Shown in pieces: positions 52,491 to 61,200 of a stretch of 64,000 nt of DNA. A model generated the notes under the pieces. That model was not told where the DNA came from, made no database searches, and worked only from the letters and a program-made list of their open reading frames with translations. Position 1 is the first letter of the stretch. Each line of letters begins with the position of its first letter. A program made the translations under genes and the position numbers. Source of the stretch: Paenibacillus glycanilyticus NBRC 16618. Lineage in GTDB: Bacteria; Bacillota; Bacilli; Paenibacillales; Paenibacillaceae. Location: contig NZ_BILY01000003.1 of assembly GCF_004000805.1 (NCBI RefSeq), forward strand, positions 186,001-250,000, read 5' to 3'.

Positions 52491-54923
52491 CTATATCACA
52501 ACATCGTTTGCTTTGCCCGGCATGCGAATAACAGGCCGGTTATCCTCCCAGTCGAGAGGAAACCAGGCATAACGAGAGTTCTCCAAATCATCCTTATTCC
52601 ACCGGTCGGCCATAAAAATCCCCGGCTTATCCTTACCTTGCGGTTGAACGACCCAAGTTCCCTGCGCTTCAAAAGTTCGGTCCGCCCCTTCGCCCCGGCA
52701 CGGATTGCCGACCGCCGTCCAAGGCCCTTCAGGAGCGGACGATACCGCCCATTCTGCCTCATTAGGCTCCCATCCGGTACAGCCGGAGGTAATCATGTAA
52801 TAGCGGCCGTCTTTCTTGAAGACTGCCGGCGCTTCTCTATAACGTCCTTCGAAATTGCGGGTATACGCCTCTTGTACTCCCGTGTAATCGACGGACAGCT
52901 CCGTCACATGAAGAGTGGCATTACCTTCGGAGGAATAATAAAGATAGGCACGGTTATCCTCGTCTTGAAACAACGTAAAATCCCGGCTTTCTTCCCTGTT
53001 CGGCCGAAAGCTCCCGAGGTAACGGAACGGTCCTTCCGGCGCTTCCGCCACGGCAATCCCGCAGCTGGCGGCTTTGTAATCCTCGTCGTCGGCATGCACC
53101 CACATGACGAATTGCTTGGCGATATCGTTATAGAGAACCTTGGGACGCTCCACCACCCTGCTTGCATGCAATTCGCTCGCCGGATTCTTCTCCGCTTTAA
53201 GGGCAAGACCCCGGAACTGCCAGTTGGTCAGATCGACCGAAGAATAACAGCCGATGCCCAGAAAGTCGACCCGGTTGATGCCGGCGGGACTCGTGGACGT
53301 CGAACCATGCTTATACTCGCCATACCAGTAGTAAATGCCATTGTGGAACAGCATGCTTCCTCCATGAGCATGAATGGGATGCCCTTCCGTATCCAGCCAA
53401 AGCTCGCCGGGCTTGCGTATGCGAGCAGGCGCAAGCTCCGCTCTCAGCGGTGCTGCTGGCAGTCCGGTGCCATTCTTCAGATTGGCGTTCATCCAGTTCC
53501 GCCAGCCGTAGCGGACAACCCTTGGATCCGGGACCTTTCCGCTGCATGCTTGAATCGTTCGGCCGTCTGCCAGCGCAAGCGCTGACGCGGGATGGAATAC
53601 ACCGTCCTCTCCAGCCAGCTCAAAGCCTTCTACGCCTTGCTCTCCCCCTTCCAGCCCGCTATCACAATGCCCGAAGCGAAGGCATGCTCCCCCGTTATCC
53701 GGCCATACGGCTTCGAGGACTGGCCCTTCGCAAACCGTTGGCGATCCATAAACTTTATTCAAAGCTGTTAGGGCTAGACGCTCCCCGACCGGCTTCTTAT
53801 TCTTCGGATGGATATCCTCCCGCTCTCCGCAATCCAGTACCACAGCCATATGCGCATGGGGCACGATACGCGCGACCGCTTGTTGGGCTTCTCGCAGCAG
53901 CGGCCAATCTTCGCCCGATGCCGCGCTGCCCTTGCCAAAGAACGGCAGCTGAACATAGAGAAAAGGCAGAAGATGATCATCCCAATCCTCTCTCCATTTG
54001 TGAATCAAGGCGGATAGAAGCCGCTCGTATCGCCCGCCAAGCGCGACATCGTTTTCGCCCTGATAGAAAATAAAACCCTTTATTGCATAAGGGATAACAC
54101 GCTTAACCATAGTGTAATAGAGTCCGCTTGGGCGTTGTCGGCTGTGAGGCCCCAGAGGCATAGGCCAGGGATAGGGCTGGAGCAGCTCTGCTGGCAAGCG
54201 TTGCCGGATTCCTTCTTCGTGTTGCTGTACCTGCGCGAGGTAATGACTCATTTGCTGCTCGTATTCCGCGGCATTAAACTCTTTCATCGCCTTCCGGTGG
54301 TTCTCCAGAATCGGTGTCAGCCCGGGATCGGCAGACATCGTCTCCTCCGGGATCCAGCAGGCAGCCGATGTGTCTCCCCAGTTACAGCCGATTATCCCGA
54401 TTGGAACGTCCAGCTTCTCGCGCAAGCCAGCCGCAAAATAATAGGCTGCAGCCGAGAATTTTCCTGCCGCTACCGGCGAAGATGACTCCCAGCGGGGTTG
54501 TCCATGCTCTTCTTCATTGTATAAGCTTTCGTGGGCGACACGGGGAACATGGAAATAACGCAGTAGGGCATCCTGCGAACGCAGCAGCTCCTCTTGCCCG
54601 CCAAGTGACTCTTCCAAAGCCCACTCCATATTCGATTGGCCACCCGCAAGCCATACGTCTCCGATCAAGAGATCGGATATCGTCAAGCAATCGCCGCGCC
54701 CCGTATCCTCGATACGCAATTCATAGGGGCCTCCTGCTTCAAGTGCTGGCAGAACAGCCTCCCAATCTGTTCCGCTGCCGGAGGCGGATGAAGAATAATC
54801 CCCCAAGCTCACATGCAGTTCAACATCCGTTCCTTGCCTGCTGCCCCAAATCCGGATGGGCTTGTCACGCTGCAGCACCGCACCGTCCGCAAACAAAAAA
54901 TTCACGCTGAATCTTCTTATCAT
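52491..54923 (-). CDS. Sialate O-acetylesterase-like / GH43 fusion enzyme
   Basis: 810 residues, no signal peptide. Residues about 1-480: an SGNH acetylesterase of the sialate 9-O-acetylesterase type, with nucleophile Ser in LAGGQSNMEWAL, GCNWGDTSAACW, FIFYQGENDVALGG and the Asp-x-x-His block CGEREDIHPKNKKPVGERLA. Residues about 495-810: a five-bladed GH43 propeller starting HPIHAHGGSMLFHNG, with ERPKVLYNDIAKQF, RDFTLFQDEDNRAYLYY and the likely acid Glu in YREAPAVFKKDGRYY. The opening resembles subfamily 24 (exo-beta-1,3-galactanase), where a simple Asp base is not evident. The fusion would deacylate and hydrolyse the same imported oligosaccharide. ATGA overlap with the dehydrogenase stop. 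Confidence 0.85.
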   Translation of the reverse strand: MIRRFSVNFLFADGAVLQRDKPIRIWGSRQGTDVELHVSLGDYSSSASGSGTDWEAVLPALEAGGPYELRIEDTGRGDCLTISDLLIGDVWLAGGQSNMEWALEESLGGQEELLRSQDALLRYFHVPRVAHESLYNEEEHGQPRWESSSPVAAGKFSAAAYYFAAGLREKLDVPIGIIGCNWGDTSAACWIPEETMSADPGLTPILENHRKAMKEFNAAEYEQQMSHYLAQVQQHEEGIRQRLPAELLQPYPWPMPLGPHSRQRPSGLYYTMVKRVIPYAIKGFIFYQGENDVALGGRYERLLSALIHKWREDWDDHLLPFLYVQLPFFGKGSAASGEDWPLLREAQQAVARIVPHAHMAVVLDCGEREDIHPKNKKPVGERLALTALNKVYGSPTVCEGPVLEAVWPDNGGACLRFGHCDSGLEGGEQGVEGFELAGEDGVFHPASALALADGRTIQACSGKVPDPRVVRYGWRNWMNANLKNGTGLPAAPLRAELAPARIRKPGELWLDTEGHPIHAHGGSMLFHNGIYYWYGEYKHGSTSTSPAGINRVDFLGIGCYSSVDLTNWQFRGLALKAEKNPASELHASRVVERPKVLYNDIAKQFVMWVHADDEDYKAASCGIAVAEAPEGPFRYLGSFRPNREESRDFTLFQDEDNRAYLYYSSEGNATLHVTELSVDYTGVQEAYTRNFEGRYREAPAVFKKDGRYYMITSGCTGWEPNEAEWAVSSAPEGPWTAVGNPCRGEGADRTFEAQGTWVVQPQGKDKPGIFMADRWNKDDLENSRYAWFPLDWEDNRPVIRMPGKANDVVI

Positions 54924-55885
54924 AGCTTTGGAATCACGACTCCTTTCAAGTAACCGGCAGGCCGCTTCTCAAGCGATTCAAACGCCAATTGAATCTGATC
55001 CAGGGAAAACTTGTGGCTTACGATGCCTTCAAGACGGAACACGCCTTTATTAAGCAGCTGGACGGCTCTTCTCAAATCATCTTGCTCATTTAGGGAGTAT
55101 CCCGGATGAGGCACGCGTATCTCGGCGGAACGCTCCACCATGCCCACGACATCCAGGCTCTCTGCTGCAGACTTGTACGAGCTCATCAATACGAGCCGGC
55201 CTCGGCCTGCCTTCAGCATTTTTATCCCGTCGTTGATAACCTTCGTATTGCCCGTTCCTTCGATCACGAAATCCGCCATATGGCCCCGCGTAATCTCGCG
55301 AATGGCTTCGACGGTATCCACAGTTGCCGGATTAATCGTGTGCGTGGCTCCGTATTGCGCGGCCAGCTTGAGCTTCTCTTCATCCACGTCTACGGCAATC
55401 AAAGCACTGAGCGAATTGCCCGCCAGCGCTTGAACCGCCCATATCCCCATGGGACCCGCTCCAATAACCACCCCGTAATCGCCTGCCTCCGGGGCGGCGC
55501 CGCGCAGAACGGTAACGACGCATTTGAGCGGCTCTCCCAGCGCATGCTCCGGCTTAATGCCCGGCGCTATTTTCTCGCAGTTCTTCGCCGCTACCGTCAT
55601 GTATTCGGAGAAACCGTCAAGCGCGCCGGGCAGACCGGTGACAACATCCCCCGGCTCGAAGCTGGAAACGCTTGATCCCATCTCTATTATTTTGCCTACG
55701 AACTCGTGTCCCAGCGACATTGGAGCTTCTCCAATCCGTCCTTGGAAATGGTTCAGCTCCCATGTGCACAAGCCGCAAGCCAATACTTCCAGCAGCAGTT
55801 CATCGTGCTGCAGCTGCAGCTTCAGCTCCGTTTCCTTCACCTCCAATTTGCCCGGTTCAATTAGATAAGCTCTTCTAGTCAACAT
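54920..55885 (-). CDS. Zinc-type medium-chain alcohol/sugar dehydrogenase
   Basis: 321 residues from ATG 55885 (AGGCGGAAACGGA upstream). Catalytic-zinc residues: Cys in LACGLCTWEL, His-Glu in SLGHEFVGK. The Rossmann motif is VVIGAGPMGIWAVQ followed by AVDVDEEKLKLA (Asp, so NAD preferred). The structural-zinc four-Cys loop is absent, so it is shorter than sorbitol dehydrogenase. Located between the beta-helix protein and the acetylesterase-GH43 gene, it probably oxidises a released sugar or alditol. Longer frame to 55957 has no start site. Confidence 0.88.
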   Translation of the reverse strand: MLTRRAYLIEPGKLEVKETELKLQLQHDELLLEVLACGLCTWELNHFQGRIGEAPMSLGHEFVGKIIEMGSSVSSFEPGDVVTGLPGALDGFSEYMTVAAKNCEKIAPGIKPEHALGEPLKCVVTVLRGAAPEAGDYGVVIGAGPMGIWAVQALAGNSLSALIAVDVDEEKLKLAAQYGATHTINPATVDTVEAIREITRGHMADFVIEGTGNTKVINDGIKMLKAGRGRLVLMSSYKSAAESLDVVGMVERSAEIRVPHPGYSLNEQDDLRRAVQLLNKGVFRLEGIVSHKFSLDQIQLAFESLEKRPAGYLKGVVIPKL

Positions 55886-55968
55886 TCCGTTTCCGCCTCT
55901 CACCCATAATTTCTCTATTATTCTTATTCCCGCGCGCCCACTCTTTCCGTTCTTCAATGGCAGAGAAG

Positions 55969-55991
55969 CCTCCCCGCGATACGCGGGGAGG
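55969..55991 (-). terminator. Terminator of the beta-helix protein gene
   Basis: 10-bp perfect GC-rich stem CCTCCCCGCG / CGCGGGGAGG, 18 nt after the stop; the following tract is CTTCTCT, so efficiency is uncertain. Confidence 0.65.
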
Positions 55992-56008
55992 ATAGGGACA
56001 GCTGTATG

Positions 56009-58207
56009 CTATTGTTTGACTACCTTGAAGTCATCCGCATAACCGGTATTGCCCTGCGGCTCCCATACATAGACTTGCGCGGTTGTCGCGCTTGACCCCG
56101 TCGTAAACGTAATCGGGGTAATGGCCGCCCAAGAGCTCGATGAGACCTGCCTGCTGATCTCGGTTCCGCCGTAATTTGTAATGCCGATATTCATATATCC
56201 CGTTACCGCCTTGCCCATGGCGGTTAGCACATAAGTGGTATTAGGCTCGACTGTTATCGTCTGGGCAATGCCATTGCCCGAGGAAGACAATCCGTAGTTG
56301 CCTGAATACTTCGCCGCAGCTGCAGCTTGCTGCGTCCCTCCCCATGAGGACCAGCTGTCTAGCGTCCCCGACTCGAACCCGCCGTTTGCGACAAGGTTTG
56401 AAGCCGTTCCGCTCCCGCTCGTCAGAGAGATTTGATCAAGATAGACATCGGCGCTGCCTCCTCCGACATTAAACTTGACGTATACATTGCCGGACGCGTT
56501 AGGCGTAAAGGTATACGAATAGGTTTGACCACTTGCCGTAAGGCTTGCCGTCTGGCTCAGGAATGTGGAGTAAGGCGACCCTTCCTGCGAGACGCTGACG
56601 GTTATGCTGCGGGCGGAATCCGCCTTCCCCTTGAAGCTTAACGTATACGTTGTTCCGGATGAGAGCGAAGATACCGTCTGTCCCAGCTGCGCTTTCCAAT
56701 CGGCATCCCCGCCGTTGCTTAGGTCGAACTTAAGCGCGTTGGTCCCGCTTAATCCCGCGCTTGTCGTCGCAGCGATTGTCCCGGACGCGGAGGCGTCGAA
56801 GTACGTCCACCAGCCGTTTGTTCCGTTGTCAAATTCCCCGTTTGATATCAAATTCGTTCCCGGTCCTCCCGTGCCGCCTCCGGTAGCCGTTGATTCGAAA
56901 GCTCCTTTGTCGTAGCCGCCGCCTTGCGGCCTGGAGACGGAAGCGAATAGATTCTTCACCTCGCCTTTGCCCTCAATATACGCAAAGTCAGGCGCATACC
57001 GGTACCAGCTGACCGGTTGATTCAATGTCGTCTTCAGCAGCGCGTTCTTGTCGAAGCCGATGCTGTCCGAAGGCGCGCCGGAGGAAGTCCCCGTATCGAT
57101 GCTGGAGGAACTGGATTGCAGCCGGAAATCCGCGTTATTGGCGTCCGTGAAGGCCGGATCGGAATAACCGGATTGACCGGCAATATTGTTGTTTGCAAAC
57201 GTGCTATTCGTCATGCTTTGTGATGTGTACAGCCCATTGCCAAACGACTGGTAGACGATATTGTTCTTGACGGTCATGCCGTTTGTTCCTTCCGTGCCGT
57301 AGAAGCCAAGGCCCGTTCCTCCGTTGACATAGGTCGGCTCCTTGCCGTTCTCGTACAACGTATTGTTAATGATTGTGCCTCCCGCGCTATGGGTCATGAT
57401 TATCCCCGCTCCCCCGTTCTCGAAGGCGAGGTTATTCTCGATTCGGGCACTGCCGTTGTAATAAGACAAATCGACGATAATGCCGTTGCCGTCCGTATGG
57501 TAGCCGGAGACATCGATATTGTGATAAGTCACATTATTGCGCACGACATTGTTCGAACCGTAGATTTGATAGAGGTTAATACCGCTTGACCATGAGCCGG
57601 TACCCGCATCCCATCCCGTCCGGCCAACCAGATTGTTCTCTACCGTTACATTCGCGGCATTCATCAACGTGATGCCGTTCTGTCCCATCCGGTCAACGAC
57701 GTTATTGCGAATGGTCACGTTGCTCACGGTTTGATGCGCTCCGTTTACCTCGCAGCAGCCGATATTAATGCCGCTCCGCCAGTAATTGCGGATAATGAAA
57801 CCTTCAATCGTAATATAGCTTCCTTTGCCCGCTCCCTGATTCCCTTCGCCAAAATAAAACGCGACTCCGCTTGAGCCGCCGCCGTCGAGAATCGGGGCTT
57901 CGCCGGGGTAATTCTTGATCGTAATGTTGCCTCCGGATGCGGTTCCCGACTTGGACAAATAAGTCTCTCCGATCGAATAAGTCCCTCCGCGCACAAGCAC
58001 GGTATCCCCCGGCAGCGCAACCGACATGAATTGATTGATATTGGCAAAAGGCTGGCTGAACGTACCCGGATTCGAAGTGGTTCCGTTTGTGGCTACGTAA
58101 TAGGTCGCAGCCGCGTGAACAACGCCAGGCGCCAAACCAAGTGACGACAGCAGCATCATGGTGACAAGTAAAGACAATCCCCAATCCCGTACAGATTTAA
58201 TAGACAT
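56009..58207 (-). CDS. Secreted parallel beta-helix protein with two C-terminal CBM domains
   Basis: 732 residues; signal peptide to about residue 32 (GVVHA). ATYYVATNGTTSNPGTFSQP begins a right-handed parallel beta-helix (about 33-430) with repeated N-x-[VI]-x-x-N-N coils such as VSNVTIRNNVV and VTVENNLVGRTG. This start is shared by DUF1565, PL9-type pectate lyases and GH120 xylosidases; no catalytic residue set could be assigned with confidence. Two CBM4_9/CenC-like sandwiches follow (about 445-600, NLISNGEFDNGTNGWW; about 605-732, LVANGGFESGTLDSW). It follows the GH10 gene by 70 bp with no terminator, so it is likely cotranscribed. A lyase activity would supply the GH88 enzyme's substrate. 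Confidence 0.75.
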   Translation of the reverse strand: MSIKSVRDWGLSLLVTMMLLSSLGLAPGVVHAAATYYVATNGTTSNPGTFSQPFANINQFMSVALPGDTVLVRGGTYSIGETYLSKSGTASGGNITIKNYPGEAPILDGGGSSGVAFYFGEGNQGAGKGSYITIEGFIIRNYWRSGINIGCCEVNGAHQTVSNVTIRNNVVDRMGQNGITLMNAANVTVENNLVGRTGWDAGTGSWSSGINLYQIYGSNNVVRNNVTYHNIDVSGYHTDGNGIIVDLSYYNGSARIENNLAFENGGAGIIMTHSAGGTIINNTLYENGKEPTYVNGGTGLGFYGTEGTNGMTVKNNIVYQSFGNGLYTSQSMTNSTFANNNIAGQSGYSDPAFTDANNADFRLQSSSSSIDTGTSSGAPSDSIGFDKNALLKTTLNQPVSWYRYAPDFAYIEGKGEVKNLFASVSRPQGGGYDKGAFESTATGGGTGGPGTNLISNGEFDNGTNGWWTYFDASASGTIAATTSAGLSGTNALKFDLSNGGDADWKAQLGQTVSSLSSGTTYTLSFKGKADSARSITVSVSQEGSPYSTFLSQTASLTASGQTYSYTFTPNASGNVYVKFNVGGGSADVYLDQISLTSGSGTASNLVANGGFESGTLDSWSSWGGTQQAAAAAKYSGNYGLSSSGNGIAQTITVEPNTTYVLTAMGKAVTGYMNIGITNYGGTEISRQVSSSSWAAITPITFTTGSSATTAQVYVWEPQGNTGYADDFKVVKQ

Positions 58208-58277
58208 GCTTTTTCCCTCCCTGATTGTTTTGCCCGCTTACGGGCATAATCCAGCTCGCTTCCATGATGCAAATGGT

Positions 58278-61200
58278 CTATTGCTCGATAAGATCAAGCA
58301 GCTTCGTCACAACAGCCGCCGCTTCGGCGCGGCTAAGCGCTGCCTTTGGCTTAAACGAATGATCCGGATAGCCTTGAAGCAGTCCGAGCGACATCGCCTC
58401 TTGAATGGCTTGCCCCGACCATTTCGCCTGCGTTGATTGATCGCTGAACATGGCGTTATTTGCCTCAATGCTTCCAGCTTCTTCTTTGGACAGATGGTAG
58501 GCACGAACTATCGCAACCGCCATCTCCTCCCTTGTCATGGCCTCGTTTGGCGCGAATTGTCCGCGGCCGTTCCCTTGCATGATGCCGTTGTCCGCGGCTG
58601 CTTCGGCAAATGGAGCGTACCAATCGTTTACCCCAATATCCGTGAAGCTTGCATCTCCTGCTTCCCCTTTAAGCTCCAGCGCGCGGAACAGAAGCGCGGC
58701 AAATTCGGCACGGGTAACGTTCTTATCCGGCGCAAAGGACGAATCGGTGATGCCCGTCACGATCCATCTTGTAGCAAGCCGTTCAATTGCCGTCTTTGCC
58801 CAATGGTTCGCGATATCCGCAAACGTCTTGTCGTTTACGACTACGGCGTAAGCCGAGAAATGTCCGGTTGCAAAAGCCAGCATTCCGTCTGCCGCATGCC
58901 CGCCGACATATTCCCATTTGCTTGCGGATTCGTTATACGTATAAGCTCCGGCTTTGTCCTGCACGGCGAGCTGAGAGCTGTCCAGAGGGATGTGAATGCC
59001 AAGCGGCTTTCCAAAGGAAGTCGTCTTCTGACCGTCAATAACAAGACCAAAATCATAAGCGAAGGTCGGCTTTGCACCTGCGCCTGGAAGCCCCGCATCT
59101 ACCTTCGCGGCATCGGCAAACGGCATCTTGGCCACATGCAGCTCAACCAGCTTCGCGGTATCCTTGATCTCGAACGTGCCCGGTTCGATCGTAAATAAAG
59201 TGTCGTTCAGCTTCAGGACAATCGTGATTCCCTTGGCTTGTGCTTCTGCGATTAACGAGGCGGGAATTTGCACGTTTTCCTTCATAATGGCTGCCGCGCT
59301 TCCGCTTTTAGCCTCAATAACCATCTGTTTGGCATTACCGTCGAGCAGCTTGCTGATAACTTCCGCGTTAAGGCTTAAGGTTGCGGTATCCCCTTTAATC
59401 TTCACGCTCACGGGACTTACTGCTTTGCCGCCGTTGCCGCTTCCTCCGGAGCCGGTATTCTCGTCCGAACCGGACACCAGCTTAAGGACGCCATAATCGG
59501 TTGTGCTCCGCCAACCGTTGTCTGCCGTTCCCGACCATGTACGGGTATTAATCCGTTTTCCGGTTTCGTCGGCATCGTTCACCTGCGCGTCATAACCAAG
59601 CAGCATGCCTGCTTCCGCATGACTAATCGTTTGGAACGGGATAAGGGTCTCGACGATATAACCGTCGTCCGTCAAGGTTGTCGCGGATTGAACGTCCGAA
59701 TTTAAGGTTTTTCCGTTGAAGCTGTACTCATTGTTGTAGTTAATCCGGTATTGGGCATCTCCCGCTTCCTCGTATTCGGAGGTCTTGGCATTATTCTCGT
59801 CGAGGAATACCTCGATGCTGTCCTGTTCGTACGTATTCACGCTGTCTTTATTCAGCAGCGGATCCGTTACTTCCGCTAGGACGTATAAGCCGTCGCTGGT
59901 CCACATGGAACGGAAAATGCCCTTCGCGGCGGTCGTTCCTTCCTTCGAGCTGACCGCAACATCCGTCGTTACCGGTACGGCAGCGTCCCATGCCGATTCG
60001 GCCAAGCCGTCGATAACCGGCTTTACCTTCGCCTGCACGGCTGTCGTAAACGGAACATGGGTCAGCGTTAAATTGCCATAGTTCAGCGTACTTGTCTCCT
60101 GCGAGTTAGCCGCATCGTTCCAGCTGAAGACGTTTTCCCCGTCCGTCACCCGAATATCGAAGCCAAGCGTCTTGCCTAGCGTCAAGTCGTTCAGCGGTAT
60201 TACGAATTCAGCGTTGTATGCATCGCCGGCCTGCTCCCCGCGCTCATGGACAGCCTTGATATCCTTCGACGGATCGAAGGCATCATCCGAATTGTCGGGA
60301 TCAACGAATACTTCTACCTTATCCGCCGTGTCTGCCGAGACATCCGATACTCGGACGAACAAGGACAGATGACCGGCGTCCCAAGCCGCGCTGAACGAGA
60401 CCGGCGAATTCGATGGAAGCTTGGTTGCCGCCAAATACCGATAGCCCTCATCCTCCAGGCCGTCATTCACGGCTTTGACATCCGCCGCCCATGCTTCCCG
60501 AATCAGGGCCGGCAGCTTCGACGGATCAACGATTCCCCAATAAGCGCCTTTTGCTTGCAGGTTGCGATCGAACGGCAGCGGATGCGACTTGTTAAGCGGT
60601 TGAATATAAGCGTTCAGCCAGGAACGCCCGTCATGAATATTCCAGAACGTTGCCGCCTGGAATTTGCCTTCGGCGGCTTTTTCCTTAAAGACATCAAACA
60701 AAGCCTTATACCGGTAACCCAGCGCGGCATCCGCTTCCGGGGTCAAGGTGTCCATGGCCAGCGGGTAGACATCGAAGATGTTGACGTCCAGTTCCGTTGC
60801 CTGCACCTTAAGACCAAGCGCCGAATACATGTCAATCGACTTCGAAATGGCATCGACCGAAGGCGAAGCAAGGCCGATATGCATCTGCATGCCAAAGCCG
60901 TCTATCGGCACCCCGTCGTTCTTGAGTCCTTGAAGCATGCTCAGAATAAACGCCCGTTTCTTCGGATCGTATTCGTTGTAGTCGTTGTAGAAGAGCTCAA
61001 GATCCTTGTGCCCGTCTTCCATATCGGCATCATGCGCGTAAGTGAAAGCCTTGGCGATATAAGCGGGGCCAAAAAAGGCATACCATGGACTCCGGCGGAA
61101 GCCGTCCGGCTGGGACTCGTCTATGGCCTCGTTGACGACATCCCAGGCATAGACGGCATGATCCATTTCCTCGTAATGCTTAACGACGGTTTCAATGTAA

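Noticed and set aside
58208..58277. GCCCG/CGGGC hairpin between the GH10 and beta-helix genes as a terminator
   Set aside because: Only 5 bp of stem and no T run on the minus strand, so cotranscription is the better reading.
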